Assembly (NCBI GenBank): GCA_020882975.1
Contig: JAHRFD010000023.1
Span: 44,449 to 108,448 of the forward strand
From: Microcoleus sp. EPA2
GTDB taxonomy: Bacteria; Cyanobacteriota; Cyanobacteriia; Cyanobacteriales; Microcoleaceae
DNA length: 64,000 nucleotides
Direction: 5' to 3'
Below the pieces are notes generated by a model that was given only the letters and a program-made list of their open reading frames with translations, had not been told where the DNA came from and made no database searches. The position numbers were made by a program, and so were the translations under genes. The first letter of the stretch is position 1; each line of letters starts with the position of its first letter. Shown piece by piece: positions 1-9,036 of the stretch.

Positions 1-174
1 AATCCTTGGATCGTTTTTGCCGGTGCTGGTTCAGCTTTGGTAGCAACGAGTTTGTTGGGTGTGTTGCTGGGTAGATGGCTAGCAAGTCGGATCGATCCAA
101 GAACTTTGGACAGATTAGCCGGAGGGATTTTGCTAGGAATTTCAGCTATCTTGCTGTGGGAAGTGATTAGTTAA
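1..174 (+). CDS. GDT1/UPF0016 half-size cation exporter, 3' part
   Basis: The reading frame is open from the first base and ends at TAA 172-174, so only the last 57 residues are in the window. They form two hydrophobic segments around a short basic loop (GRWLASRIDP), ending in a membrane helix. This matches the C-terminal part of one UPF0016/GDT1 repeat. The next gene, 36 nt downstream, encodes a second half-size member. In heterocystous cyanobacteria such paired half-size proteins (called hemi manganese exchangers) act together in manganese efflux; applying that role here is inference from family and arrangement. The signature ELGDKT-type motif should lie upstream of the window and cannot be checked. 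Confidence 0.7.
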   Translation, partial: NPWIVFAGAGSALVATSLLGVLLGRWLASRIDPRTLDRLAGGILLGISAILLWEVIS

Positions 175-210
175 TTGTCTGTTATCAGAAACTAGATTTA
201 GTGAAAATAC

Positions 211-516
211 ATGGATTGGCAACTTTTAGGAATTAGTTTTGTTACTGTGTTTTTGTCGGAATTGGGAGACAAAAGTCAGGTAGCTGCGATCGCCCTTGGT
301 AGCAGTTGTGAATCGCCACGGGCTGTGTTTTTCGGCACAGCCTCGGCGCTGTTGTTGGCGAGTTTTCTCGGTGTTGTGGTGGGTCAAGGTACGGCTGAGG
401 TGTTGCCGGCAAACTGGGTAAAGGGGATGGCGGCGATCGGATTTGCGGTGATGGGCTTGCGTTTGCTGTGGCCGAAAGCCCAGATACCAGAAGCATCGGA
501 GAGACTGGGTGATTGA
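211..516 (+). CDS. half-size GDT1/UPF0016 family cation (Mn2+) exporter
   Basis: A 101-residue membrane protein with three hydrophobic stretches (about 5-25, 35-60 and 68-88). The motif ELGDKSQ at residues 17-23 is the UPF0016 signature (E-x-G-D-K-[ST]) that forms the cation site. Full-length members such as cyanobacterial Mnx and plant PAM71 carry two such motifs in about 200 or more residues, so this is a half-size form expected to pair with the product of the gene ending at 174. Known family members move Mn2+ or Ca2+ out of the cytoplasm. The two genes are 36 nt apart on the same strand and are probably cotranscribed. The C-terminal tail (after about residue 90) is polar. Confidence 0.85.
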   Translation: MDWQLLGISFVTVFLSELGDKSQVAAIALGSSCESPRAVFFGTASALLLASFLGVVVGQGTAEVLPANWVKGMAAIGFAVMGLRLLWPKAQIPEASERLGD

Positions 517-604
517 TAAGTAGAAGATCGATGTGAAGAAGGAAGAAGACTTATGCAGTCAGCTTTTCTGTCATACCAATTTAATGTGAAGTTGCACATA
601 TTCC

Positions 605-685
605 GATCCCCCTAAATCCCCCTTAAGAAGGGGGACTTTGATTGGACTCTTGTCCCCCCCTTCTTAAGGGGGGTTAGGGGGGATC
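605..685. repeat. 81-bp palindromic repeat
   Basis: The left arm 605-636 reads GATCCCCCTAAATCCCCC then TTAAGAAGGGGGAC. The right arm 652-685 is its near-perfect inverse, ending GGGGGGATC. The inner parts of each arm are themselves palindromic around CTTAAG. Related G/C-run palindromes occur at 2968, 48876, 48969, 50234 and 53716, so it belongs to a dispersed family in this genome. Confidence 0.8.
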
Positions 686-873
686 GAATTCTATGCAGCT
701 TCATAAAAAATTGATATCATCCGTATTTTACGTTTAATTAAGTGGATTTACTATCAATTCCGGTTGTATCGGAATAATTTAACCGCGAAGGCGCTCTTGA
801 CGCGAAGTTCGAGAAGAGAGAGTTTAATACAGGACGATGAAGGGAGGATTTTATATCGCTACTACAAAAACAA

Positions 874-891
874 AGTCCGCCTAGGCGGACT
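874..891. repeat. 18-bp perfect palindrome (AGTCC family hairpin)
   Basis: AGTCCGCCT/AGGCGGACT is a perfect inverted repeat. The same AGTCC...GGACT design recurs at 54772-54789, 48360-48375, inside the MITE-like elements at 16914 and 19438. It lies 49 bp past the stop of the minus-strand gene at 940 and could terminate it. Confidence 0.7.
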
Positions 892-939
892 CATAAATCA
901 GGAATTAATTCGTGACTGCAAACCACATTTTATTGTCGA

Positions 940-1437
940 TTAAGCGTCATAACACCAACTCAGCAGGGCGGCGCCGATAGCCAACTTGACTGCTTCCAAA
1001 GCGAAATAGCCTTTGTGCAGTAGATTCATGCTGGTGGGGACTTCTGCGGAATCGAACAGATTTAGCTGCATTCCCAAGGCGCTCATTTGTGGTGTCAGAG
1101 CGTAGGTGTCAATCAGGGCGATCGCCAGAAGTACCAAAGATAAGATAATTGCTGTGCGGCTTTGCTTGCCCAAATCACTAGATAAATTGCTCAAAACCAT
1201 CAAACCAGTCATCGCCAAAGCTGCACAAATTAACTCTACGCGATTAAATCCCCAGAACATTAAGTTTCCGGCTGTGGCAAATTCGGGAGATGTCATCATT
1301 CCAGAGACGTAAAGGCTGGGCATGATTACTAAATCGATAATCAGGCTGCCACTGAGCCAGAAAATTAATGCCACCATCACAATTGCTTGCCAGCGAGGTC
1401 TGATAGATTCTACTCTTGATGTATTAATAGCTGTCAT
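940..1437 (-). CDS. small integral membrane protein, DUF4149-like
   Basis: The 165-residue product has four predicted membrane helices (about 18-40, 58-82, 94-114 and 142-161). A run near the first helix, FWLSGSLIIDLVIMPSLY, is of the form seen in DUF4149-type proteins. No catalytic motif is visible and the function is unknown. The ATG start at 1437 is supported by a purine-rich AGAGG about 9 nt upstream. A palindrome (874-891) lies just downstream. It is transcribed alone, divergent from the MFS gene. Confidence 0.6.
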   Translation of the reverse strand: MTAINTSRVESIRPRWQAIVMVALIFWLSGSLIIDLVIMPSLYVSGMMTSPEFATAGNLMFWGFNRVELICAALAMTGLMVLSNLSSDLGKQSRTAIILSLVLLAIALIDTYALTPQMSALGMQLNLFDSAEVPTSMNLLHKGYFALEAVKLAIGAALLSWCYDA

Positions 1438-1683
1438 AATCTGAACCTCTAAAATTTTTTCTGTCTCTTTTTAGAGCTTAACCAATTTTTTCCTAAAATC
1501 GTGTTAAGTATTTTGAATTTAATGCTAACTTTTGTGTAATTGAGTAATAATTTCTATTGAAAGTTCGTATTTGTAATGTACGCTTGGACACACTTACAAA
1601 TAGGTTTCTGCGTCCAGGATTGTAGAATCTCAAACCTAAAATATCAAATCTCAAACCTCAAATCGCCTCACGCCTGGACTTTA

Positions 1684-2943
1684 ATGCCTAAACCTCAATT
1701 ACCATCTTGGTTTCCCCGTCTACGTCCTCAAGTATGGATTCTGGCTTTTGGCAGATTCCTCTCCCAAAGTGGCACTGGTTTTACCTTATTTTACGCCCCC
1801 ATCTATTTTGTCTCTCAAGTCGGTTTATCTGCTACTGCTGTTGGCATTGGTTTGGGAAGTGGTTCTATTTCTGGGATATTGGGTCGAATTTTGGGCGGTT
1901 CTTTTTCTGATTCCCCAAAAATGGGACGGCGACGAACTTTATTGCTGTCAGCAATTATTTCGGCTGTGGCTTCTTTCCTGTTGGCGGCGGCTTCGGATTT
2001 TCCCAGCTTAGTTGTGGCGAATTTACTAATGGGTTTTGGTGTTGGGTTATATTGGCCTGCAACTGAAAGTATGGTGGCGGATTTGGCTGATGGGGAACAT
2101 CGCCAAGAGGCTTTTGCTTTGACGCGACTGGCGGATAATTTGGGTTTGCAGGTGGGGATTATTGTAGGGGGTTTTTTGATTGCGGTAACGGGGAATTATC
2201 GATCGCTGTTTATAATTGATGGTATCTCGTTTGTGATATTTTTTGCGGTAGTGTGGGGTGCGATTTCGGAAACCTACAAACCATCTACTTCACGGGAAAT
2301 AGGTAAAAAACTTCAGCAAAATGGCTGGATGGTGGCGTTGAGCGATCGCACGTTGCTAATTTATGCTGTTGTGAATACTCTGTTCACATTGTATATTTCC
2401 CAAATCCAAACGACGATGCCGTTGTACTTTAGCAATTTTGTGGTGGTTGGTGCATCGGAAAAGGGCTTTTCTACGGCTACAATTACTATTTTATTTGCTT
2501 TTAGCACTTTTTTAACTGTCACCTTACAAATGCCTATTGCTAGGGCGCTGAGACGGTTTTCTTGTCCGAGAGCATTGATGATTTCTGCTTTGCTGTGGGG
2601 CATCGGATTTATCGCGATCGGCTTAACGGGAATAGCTACAAGTGGTAATCTGTTTTTAGCTATTTTAGGCTTGTTTTTCTTGTCAGTTGCAACGGTTGCT
2701 TACACTCCTTTTGCTTCTGCTTTGGTGGTGGAATTAGCGCCAGAGTCTTTGCGGGGAGTGTATTTGTCAATTAATTCTCAGTGTTGGGCGATCGGCTATT
2801 TGATCGGGCCGCCTGTGGGTGGTTGGGCCCTGGATAGAGGACAATTTGCAGCGAATAATTTTTGGTTGGGTTTGGCTGCGAGTGTTGGTGTTGCTATCTT
2901 GATTTTGCAGATTGTCGATCGCAGGTTGAAAAGTAGAATTTAA
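1684..2943 (+). CDS. major facilitator superfamily transporter
   Basis: The product (419 residues from ATG 1684) has about 12 membrane segments. A motif-A-like loop between helices 2 and 3 (GGSFSDSPKMGRRR, about residues 75-88) and the mirrored second half are typical of MFS drug/sugar exporters. The substrate cannot be told from sequence. An in-frame start at 1576 would add 36 residues rich in repeated NLK/QISN coded by low-complexity DNA, with no membrane character, so ATG 1684, which begins MPKPQLPSW, is preferred. The gene stands alone. The downstream spacer has a CCCCCCC/GGGGGG palindrome at about 2968-2996. Confidence 0.85.
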   Translation: MPKPQLPSWFPRLRPQVWILAFGRFLSQSGTGFTLFYAPIYFVSQVGLSATAVGIGLGSGSISGILGRILGGSFSDSPKMGRRRTLLLSAIISAVASFLLAAASDFPSLVVANLLMGFGVGLYWPATESMVADLADGEHRQEAFALTRLADNLGLQVGIIVGGFLIAVTGNYRSLFIIDGISFVIFFAVVWGAISETYKPSTSREIGKKLQQNGWMVALSDRTLLIYAVVNTLFTLYISQIQTTMPLYFSNFVVVGASEKGFSTATITILFAFSTFLTVTLQMPIARALRRFSCPRALMISALLWGIGFIAIGLTGIATSGNLFLAILGLFFLSVATVAYTPFASALVVELAPESLRGVYLSINSQCWAIGYLIGPPVGGWALDRGQFAANNFWLGLAASVGVAILILQIVDRRLKSRI

Positions 2944-3060
2944 ATACAAGAAAAGGACGCGAAGGAAGAACCCCCCCAGCCCCCCCAAGGGGGGAAAGAA
3001 CAAGCTCCGGTTCTTCCTTCGCGCTCTTCGTGTCTTCGCGGTTTAATCATTCCGATTAAC

Positions 3061-3711
3061 TTATTTTCGTCGATCGCCCAATTTGCGATAAACATCTCTC
3101 AAATCAACTTGATGGTGAGCGATCGCCACCAAAGCGTGATAAAATAGATCCGCAACTTCCCCAGCAATGCCATCTTTGTCGTCATCTTTGCAAGCCATCA
3201 CGACTTCGGCCGATTCTTCGCCAATTTTTTTGAGAATTTTATTGTCGCCACCCGCGAACAATTTACAGGTATAAGAAGTTTCGTTAGGGTTGTCCCGCCG
3301 ATCGCAAATAACGTCAAACAATTGAGATAACATATCTCCCGGAGGCGCTACAATTTGCCCATCCACTTGGTGAAAGCAACTTCTTTCTCCCGTGTGACAA
3401 GCAATATCTCCGACTTGTTCGACTGTGACTAGCAACGCATCGCTATCGCAGTCATAACGCAGCCCTTTGACATTTTGAACGTGTCCCGAAGTCGCGCCTT
3501 TTGGCCACAATTCGGAACGCGATCGACTCCAGAACCAAGTTTGACCGGTTTCGAGGGTTTTTTGCAGAGACTCGCGATTCATCCATGCCATCATCAACAC
3601 CGTACCGTCCAAGTAATCTTGGACGATCGCCGGTACTAAACCTCGATCGTCGTAACGAATTTTTTCAATGGGGATCGATCGGCTTAAACTAGACAAATCA
3701 TTAGCAGACAT
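3061..3711 (-). CDS. hisIE: bifunctional phosphoribosyl-AMP cyclohydrolase / phosphoribosyl-ATP pyrophosphatase
   Basis: This 216-residue protein catalyses steps 2 and 3 of histidine synthesis. The N-terminal HisI domain (about 15-120) contains [10 protein letters not shown], the [11 protein letters not shown] loop, the DCDSD metal-binding segment and the [10 protein letters not shown] zinc-cysteine motif. The C-terminal HisE domain (about 127-216) has [13 protein letters not shown] and [11 protein letters not shown], the all-alpha NTP-pyrophosphatase signature. Length and fusion match the usual cyanobacterial HisIE. No other his gene is nearby, as is normal in cyanobacteria where his genes are scattered. 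The start is ATG at 3711. Confidence 0.97.
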   Translation of the reverse strand: MSANDLSSLSRSIPIEKIRYDDRGLVPAIVQDYLDGTVLMMAWMNRESLQKTLETGQTWFWSRSRSELWPKGATSGHVQNVKGLRYDCDSDALLVTVEQVGDIACHTGERSCFHQVDGQIVAPPGDMLSQLFDVICDRRDNPNETSYTCKLFAGGDNKILKKIGEESAEVVMACKDDDKDGIAGEVADLFYHALVAIAHHQVDLRDVYRKLGDRRK

Positions 3712-4068
3712 AATTTTATTTCAACTATTTAATATACATTTACGCTTTCTTTTCGGATATTTTTTTTAAAATTAACCGCAGAGAGCGCAGAGGACGCAGA
3801 GTTAGAGAATAGAGGAGATTTACCTAGCGATGGGTAAATTGTCAAGAACTATTTTACAAATTATTACACTTGAGGGCGATTCCCTACGGGATAGCTTCGC
3901 TTCACGGTGCTAGTGGGACTAAGGCTGAAAAACCCAAGCTAGTATTGCTACAAACTGGTTTCTACTCTAAAATCTACAAGCATAGTTTCCTGGCATTGAC
4001 CTCACCTTTATGCTGAACTGGCTATAAAATAATCCTACCAACAACAGACGTTAACTAAGGAGAAAACA
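3712..4068. other. divergent spacer hisIE/hemL with repeats
   Basis: The spacer carries a GCAGAG-type dispersed repeat at about 3772-3809. It also has a 35-bp repeat (3872-3906) whose inverted copy lies inside the nnr coding sequence at 60692-60726. A candidate hemL promoter sits at 3998-4028. No gene is visible. Confidence 0.6.
3998..4028 (+). promoter_or_regulatory. candidate hemL promoter
   Basis: TTGACC (3998-4003) and TATAAA (4023-4028) resemble sigma-70 -35 and -10 boxes. The spacing is 19 nt, a little long; CTATAA would give 18. The ribosome binding site AAGGAG is at 4057-4062, before the TTG start at 4069. Confidence 0.35.
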
Positions 4069-5367
4069 TTGGTTTCCACAACCTTGAAAACAACCAAATC
4101 AGAAGAAATATTCGCCGCCGCCCAAAAATTGATGCCCGGTGGTGTCAGTTCCCCGGTGAGAGCCTTTAAATCCGTAGGCGGACAACCCATTGTATTCGAT
4201 CGCGTCAACGGAGCCTACATTTGGGATGTCGATCAAAACCAATACATTGACTATGTAGGGACTTGGGGTCCCGCCATCTGCGGCCACGCCCACCCCGAAG
4301 TCATCAAAGCCCTTCACGAATCCCTAGAAAAAGGTACCAGTTTCGGGGCACCCTCCCTCCTGGAAAACGTGCTTGCTGAAATGGTCATCGATGCCGTTCC
4401 CAGCATTGAAATGGTGAGATTTGTCAATTCCGGTACCGAAGCCTGCATGGCCGTTTTGCGCCTCATGCGAGCCTTCACCGGGCGCGACAAACTGATTAAA
4501 TTTGAAGGCTGCTATCACGGGCACGCCGATATGTTCTTGGTGAAAGCGGGTTCCGGTGTCGCCACCCTCGGCCTTCCCGACTCCCCCGGCGTACCAAAAT
4601 CCGTTACCGCAAACACCCTCAACGCTCCCTACAACGACTTGGAAGCAGTAAAAGCTTTGTTTGCTGAACACCCAGGCGAGATCGCAGGCGTGATGCTGGA
4701 GCCTGTGGTGGGTAATGCTGGATTTATTGTACCAGATGCAGGTTTTCTCGAAGGTTTACGGGAAATTACTAAAGATAATGGTGCTTTGCTAGTATTTGAT
4801 GAAGTAATGACCGGTTTCCGCATCGCCTACGGTGGAGCTCAGGAAAAATTCGGTGTCACCCCAGATTTGACAACTCTCGGTAAAGTTATCGGTGGCGGTT
4901 TGCCAGTTGGAGCCTATGGCGGCAGACGGGATATTATGGCAATGGTTGCTCCTGCAGGACCGATGTATCAAGCCGGTACGCTGTCGGGAAATCCTTTGGC
5001 GATGACTGCTGGGATTAAGACTTTGGAATTGTTGCAAAAACCTGGTACTTACGAACAGTTGGATAGAATTACCAAAAAACTGTCTAACGGTTTGTTGCAA
5101 ATTGCTAAAGAAACGGGACACGCTGCTTGTGGTGGGCAAATTAGCGGGATGTTTGGTTTGTTTTTTGCAGCCGGTCCGGTTCACAATTACGAAGATGCGA
5201 AAAAGTCTGATGTGGCAAAATTCGGCCGCTTTCACCGGGGAATGTTGGAACACGGAATTTATCTAGCTCCTTCGCAGTTTGAGGCTGGATTTACTTCTTT
5301 GGCTCACACAGACGAAGATATTAATCGCACTTTAGCCGCTGCTCGTGAAGTAATGAGCAGTATTTAA
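4069..5367 (+). CDS. hemL: glutamate-1-semialdehyde 2,1-aminomutase
   Basis: HemL converts glutamate-1-semialdehyde to 5-aminolevulinate, the tetrapyrrole precursor for chlorophyll, haem and bilins, using PLP/PMP. The 432-residue length is typical. Visible family features are [13 protein letters not shown] near the N terminus, [20 protein letters not shown] (119-138), the PLP-contacting FDEVMTGFR (243-251) and the Schiff-base lysine K272 in TLGKVIGGG. The start codon is TTG, supported by AAGGAG (4057-4062) seven bases upstream; no ATG fits as well. A perfect 11-bp hairpin follows at 5394-5427. Confidence 0.97.
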   Translation: MVSTTLKTTKSEEIFAAAQKLMPGGVSSPVRAFKSVGGQPIVFDRVNGAYIWDVDQNQYIDYVGTWGPAICGHAHPEVIKALHESLEKGTSFGAPSLLENVLAEMVIDAVPSIEMVRFVNSGTEACMAVLRLMRAFTGRDKLIKFEGCYHGHADMFLVKAGSGVATLGLPDSPGVPKSVTANTLNAPYNDLEAVKALFAEHPGEIAGVMLEPVVGNAGFIVPDAGFLEGLREITKDNGALLVFDEVMTGFRIAYGGAQEKFGVTPDLTTLGKVIGGGLPVGAYGGRRDIMAMVAPAGPMYQAGTLSGNPLAMTAGIKTLELLQKPGTYEQLDRITKKLSNGLLQIAKETGHAACGGQISGMFGLFFAAGPVHNYEDAKKSDVAKFGRFHRGMLEHGIYLAPSQFEAGFTSLAHTDEDINRTLAAAREVMSSI

Positions 5368-5393
5368 TTCGGTTCGCAATCAGGAATTTAAAA

Positions 5394-5427
5394 GTAGGTT
5401 GGGTTTCGCGAGTTCGACCCAACCTAC
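5394..5427 (+). terminator. hairpin downstream of hemL
   Basis: GTAGGTTGGGT (5394-5404) pairs perfectly with ACCCAACCTAC (5417-5427) around a 12-nt loop, 26 bp after the hemL stop. No long T tract follows, so it may be a dispersed palindrome as well as an RNA 3' end. Confidence 0.5.
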
Positions 5428-5480
5428 CTATTAACTAATTATATCAATTCCTCTCTTCCTCAGAATTATTAATTTCTCTC

Positions 5481-5528
5481 CGATCTCTCTGTGTTCTCTG
5501 TGTTCTCTGTGGTTAAATCATTCCGATA
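5481..5528. repeat. dispersed CTCTGTGTTCTCTG-type repeat
   Basis: Contains the core TGTTCTCTGTGGTTAAATCA. Near-identical cores end in GCGGTTAAATCA at about 55676-55718 and 60353-60395, and in inverse form at 3772-3809. It is intergenic in every case. Confidence 0.7.
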
Positions 5529-5592
5529 CAACGGTCAACGATAAGACCCTTTAATGAAGCTGAGCCGGCACCGTCAATGACTAATAACTAAA

Positions 5593-6636
5593 TCAATCAT
5601 TCATAAATTCACCTTCGCAGATAATAGAATCTCTTTTGTCCAAATCTTCTTGATTCCAGACTGAGTTTAAGGCTGCGGAACTGAATGAAGTTGACATTGT
5701 ATTGTTTAATGTTGTGTTGTAGTATTCCACAGCATTATTCAGTTCCATTTGTGGCGCTTCCTTGAAGTAGGAATTAATATCTGGGGTACAACGCTGTGCT
5801 TGATAGTATGAATAAGCTTCAGCATTAATGCACATTACATGATAAAAATCCTTATTTGCTGCCATAATCTCTCCCAGTTTATAGAGAGCTAAACCCCGGT
5901 TGAGATAAGCTTTGACATAGTTCGGATCGATTTCTACTGCTTTGTCAAAGTCTTCAATAGCAAGTTTCATCTGTTTGAGCTTGTAGCGGACGCAACCTCG
6001 GTTATAATAGGCATAGACATTTTTGGGGTCGATACCCAGTGCCGTATTGTAATCGGCGATCGCCTGAGTATTATCTCCTAATTGGTGATAAGAAAGGCCG
6101 CGATTTATGTAGGCTTTGATATATTTAGGATTCCGCCGTAGGGTTTCGTTAAAATTATCCGTTGCTGCCTCCTTATTTCCCAAAAGGTAGTAAGCGCGTC
6201 CCCGGTTGTAATAGGTTTTATAATTGTGGGAATTGATGGATATAGCTCGATCGTAGTCTTGAATTGCTTCTTCGTAATGTCCTAAATTAGCAAGTACAAG
6301 TCCGCGGTTGTTGTAGATAGCATGGCTGTCAGGATTACTTACCAGAGCGCAGTTGAGGTCGTCAATAGCTTTTTCGTGTTCTCCCAGATGTCGCCAAGCA
6401 TTGCCTCGATTGAGGTACGCCTCGAATAAATTAGGATTGAGATCCAGTGCTTGGCTCAGGTCTGCTATTGCTTTTTGGTAATCTTTCATGTAATAGTAGA
6501 CTAAGCCGCGATTGTTATAGGCTTTGGCATCGGCTGGGTTGAGTTGCAGTATACGATCGAATTCGTCGATCGCCTCGAAGTAGTTTCCTTTCTTGGCATT
6601 TTGTAAACCGCGTTTGTAAAATTGCTTAACGTTCAT
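5593..6636 (-). CDS. tetratricopeptide repeat protein
   Basis: The 347-residue protein has about eight consecutive TPR units from residue 3 to about 270. Each keeps the A-Y-x-N-R-G-x-x-Y pattern (for example AYNNRGLVYY, AYLNRGNAWR, TYYNRGRAYYL). The last ~75 residues are non-repetitive and polar, ending CEGEFMND. There is no signal peptide or membrane helix. TPR proteins act as protein-binding scaffolds, and the partner is unknown. It lies downstream of the carboxysome operon on the same strand, but a 548-bp gap argues against cotranscription. Confidence 0.9.
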   Translation of the reverse strand: MNVKQFYKRGLQNAKKGNYFEAIDEFDRILQLNPADAKAYNNRGLVYYYMKDYQKAIADLSQALDLNPNLFEAYLNRGNAWRHLGEHEKAIDDLNCALVSNPDSHAIYNNRGLVLANLGHYEEAIQDYDRAISINSHNYKTYYNRGRAYYLLGNKEAATDNFNETLRRNPKYIKAYINRGLSYHQLGDNTQAIADYNTALGIDPKNVYAYYNRGCVRYKLKQMKLAIEDFDKAVEIDPNYVKAYLNRGLALYKLGEIMAANKDFYHVMCINAEAYSYYQAQRCTPDINSYFKEAPQMELNNAVEYYNTTLNNTMSTSFSSAALNSVWNQEDLDKRDSIICEGEFMND

Positions 6637-7184
6637 AGGTCAAACTTGCAGAATTTCTTGATGCTAGTGGTGGATTTGTTGACAATCGTTTTTTGGTAGA
6701 ACAACCATTCAACTTTCCGAGCGCTGCTAAATAGTTTCCTAATCTCCCCGACTTGTGAAAGTAGTCGTGGCTGTGGGTATGGTGTTTTTTTAGCTCTTGC
6801 TCGCTTACCTCTACCCAGAGTAACAGTCCCTTATTCCAGACTATCAAACGGAAACAGGATTTTAGGTTGATTTTAGCAGCACTTTGATTCTTTGGAGAGA
6901 GCTATTACCAGGGCTCAATTTACTTTCGGCGTTCGATTATTTACCAGATTCAGTTCCATTCCCACGTCTGATTTTAGTTGCTCTCTTGTGTCTGATTCTG
7001 GAATTGCGATCGACTCTCTCAGCAAATGCAACTTAAGTTATCCACTAAATATCAACACTCATTTACGCACTCCCAACAGTAAAATTTATATCTGGATTTA
7101 TAAATTTCATCTAAGTAATTTCCGTATCAGGATTACCAAATTGGCAATTCCCCCGATCGCCATTACCCCATGGTATATTCCCCA
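6637..7184. other. 548-bp spacer between ccmO and the TPR gene
   Basis: I see no supported gene here. Short open frames exist on both strands, but they start at poor codons and lack ribosome sites or family motifs. The composition is AT-rich with no strong repeat. Confidence 0.5.
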
Positions 7185-7958
7185 TTACCTATTCAATTCC
7201 TCTTCCACAGAAACTGTCAACTTCTCCAAATCTGGAAGTTGAATTAATTCTTGTTCCTTTTGCTTAACCGAGAGGGGCATCATTACAGGCTGACGCTGCT
7301 CAATCCAACAACTAGCCAGAGGCAAAGTTTGTTCCAAATCTTCCAAAGGCCTGGGAATTACCATCACCGCATTTAACTCACCAATGCGTTCAGCTTCATA
7401 CATTCCAGCCTCGACAGCCACAGCCACATCGGCCACCGCACCGCGAATAATTGCCGTGCACAAACCAGCGCCAATTTTTTCATAAGCTGCTAAGTGTACG
7501 TCTGCGGATTTGAGCATAGCATCGCAAGCTCCTACCATTGCTGGAAATCCTCGTGTTTCTAGCAAACCAACTGCTTGAGTGCTCAAACGAGAATAACTGC
7601 CACTTTCAGAAAGTTGAGTCAGGCGAAAACCGATGGGTAAAACTACTTCCAAATTAGCCAAAGGTCTAGCAATGACTAATTTAGAAACAAATTGACCAAA
7701 CTGTTCTGCTGTTTGTGCTCCGGCTTCGACAGCCAAACGAACATCAGAAATTCTACCCCGGACGATCGCCGTACAGTGGCCTGAACCGATTTTTTCATAT
7801 CCTACTAAAATCACTCCAGCCGACTTCAGCATCATATCAGCAGTCCCAACAATTGCCGGAAAACTTTTGGTGGATACCAAACCCAAAGCTGTGTCTTTGA
7901 AGTATTCCTGGCGCTGAGATTGCGATTCGTTACTATGATTATTTGTGTGTCCGTTCAT
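7185..7958 (-). CDS. ccmO: carboxysome shell protein CcmO (tandem BMC domains)
   Basis: This 257-residue protein has two bacterial-microcompartment domains. The first (about 25-115) begins ALGLVSTKSFPAIVGTAD; the second (about 128-215) begins AVGLLETRGFPAMVGACD. Both contain the pore-loop pattern YEKIG[SA]. Tandem-BMC CcmO forms pseudohexameric (trimeric) tiles of the beta-carboxysome shell and is needed for closed shells. A polar N-terminal tail (1-24) and an acidic tail (about 230-257) extend beyond the domains. It follows ccmN on the same strand after 207 bp. In many cyanobacteria ccmO is unlinked or last in the cluster, as here. Confidence 0.95.
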   Translation of the reverse strand: MNGHTNNHSNESQSQRQEYFKDTALGLVSTKSFPAIVGTADMMLKSAGVILVGYEKIGSGHCTAIVRGRISDVRLAVEAGAQTAEQFGQFVSKLVIARPLANLEVVLPIGFRLTQLSESGSYSRLSTQAVGLLETRGFPAMVGACDAMLKSADVHLAAYEKIGAGLCTAIIRGAVADVAVAVEAGMYEAERIGELNAVMVIPRPLEDLEQTLPLASCWIEQRQPVMMPLSVKQKEQELIQLPDLEKLTVSVEEELNR

Positions 7959-8165
7959 CTTCTATTACCCTTAGAAACTTCGCAAAATAGAAATTTGTTT
8001 ATAGTTTTAGTGTGTCAGACGATCGGACAGATTACATGAGCTACAAGACACATATTGCTGCTACAAGGCATTAAAAATTGCGGAGCGACCAATAATAATA
8101 TGATATTACCTATTTATATTTCATGTTTCTGCTTTCAGCATAGCTGCATTTTGCCGAAAAAACGA

Positions 8166-8831
8166 CTACTCTGAACCGCTAGAAAAAGTTTTACCGTTTT
8201 CCTCCGATCGATTAAAAGCTTGGCGGTGCGGAAATAGCGTTCCCAGCAGCCGATTGATATGAGCTTGTCCGTACAAAATGGTTGGTATTTCTCCGGGTTG
8301 AGGAGGTTGCTCTGTCGGAGTTGATGGAGGGGATGCCGCCGTCTCCGGTGGCGTGAGAGGATTTTTGGGAGCAGTTTCTGGTGGTTCGACTGGTGGTTCG
8401 ACTGGTGGTTCGACTGGTGGTTCGACTGGGGAGGTTTCTGGTTGTGGTTGTGGTTTTGCTTCTGCTTCTGCGGTGATTTGGCGGCTATCATCTCCCATCA
8501 AAGAACCTGCGGCCAAAATTTGCCTTTGGTCAATACAAGGATTAATCAATGTAGTCCCCGCACCGATACAGGAATTGGCTCCGATCGCCCCCGAACCTAC
8601 TACTAGCACCCCTGCGCCGAGAATCGCACCCGCTCCGATTTCCAGAGTACCTTGACGGGCGTGAAGAATTACTCCCATACCGATACAGGTACCCGCGGCG
8701 ATCGAGATCCGGCTATCTGGATCTGCTTGGAGAATCACTCCAGGAGCGATCGCCACACCCTCATCAACAACCACATCGCCACTGATATAAACTTGAGAGT
8801 TGCTACTTAATTGCAGTGGCCGTAAATACAT
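8166..8831 (-). CDS. ccmN: carboxysome assembly protein CcmN
   Basis: CcmN bridges the CcmM/Rubisco core to the shell. The N-terminal part (about 8-115) shows hexapeptide-repeat beta-helix sequence (GVILQADPDSRISIAAG, GAILGAGVLVVGSGAIGAN). A proline-rich linker follows with (VEPP)4, then the C-terminal encapsulation peptide near residues 187-205 (IPTILYGQAHINRLLGTLF), the amphipathic helix that binds CcmK. The linker is encoded by four perfect 12-bp repeats at 8380-8427. Order and strand place it between ccmM and ccmO. The ATG at 8831 begins MYLRPLQL, the usual CcmN start. Confidence 0.95.
   Translation of the reverse strand: MYLRPLQLSSNSQVYISGDVVVDEGVAIAPGVILQADPDSRISIAAGTCIGMGVILHARQGTLEIGAGAILGAGVLVVGSGAIGANSCIGAGTTLINPCIDQRQILAAGSLMGDDSRQITAEAEAKPQPQPETSPVEPPVEPPVEPPVEPPETAPKNPLTPPETAASPPSTPTEQPPQPGEIPTILYGQAHINRLLGTLFPHRQAFNRSEENGKTFSSGSE
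8380..8427. repeat. four perfect 12-bp tandem repeats in ccmN
   Basis: The unit GGTGGTTCGACT repeats four times without change and encodes the VEPP repeats of the CcmN linker on the minus strand. Perfect identity suggests recent expansion by slippage. Confidence 0.9.
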
Positions 8832-9036
8832 TCAACTTAACCATTTTAGATGTAGGATTTTAGGTTTATTAACAAGGATATTTTGGATGGTATTATTGAT
8901 AAATAGAAAGCCTAACTCTCAGCAATAATTATTGCTCGATCCTGCTAACTTTTTCAAATTTTACTTCAATTTCCTGGCGGTTCTCCCGTTAGCTTAGACA
9001 GCAACTAACGGGAAAAAAATGCTAATTACTAGCCAA

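Larger units (their letters stand above)
517..939. other. intergenic region with several small repeats
   Basis: No gene is supported in this gap. From 518 it holds a copy of a dispersed repeat (518-565) whose parts recur at 44632 and 40897. It then has a strong G/C-run palindrome (605-685), a degenerate GCGAAG-type repeat at about 780-829 and an 18-bp palindrome (874-891). The last may serve as a terminator for the minus-strand gene ending at 940. Confidence 0.6.

Noticed and set aside
6626..6847. 73-codon minus-strand frame upstream of the TPR gene
   Set aside because: It starts at TTG, lacks a ribosome site or motif, and overlaps the TPR gene start.
6892..7242. 116-codon plus-strand frame in the ccmO/TPR spacer
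   Set aside because: It runs into ccmO on the opposite strand and has no family resemblance; composition looks non-coding.
8353..8655. Gly/Ser/Thr-rich frame opposite ccmN
   Set aside because: It is the antisense reading of the 12-bp repeats in ccmN.
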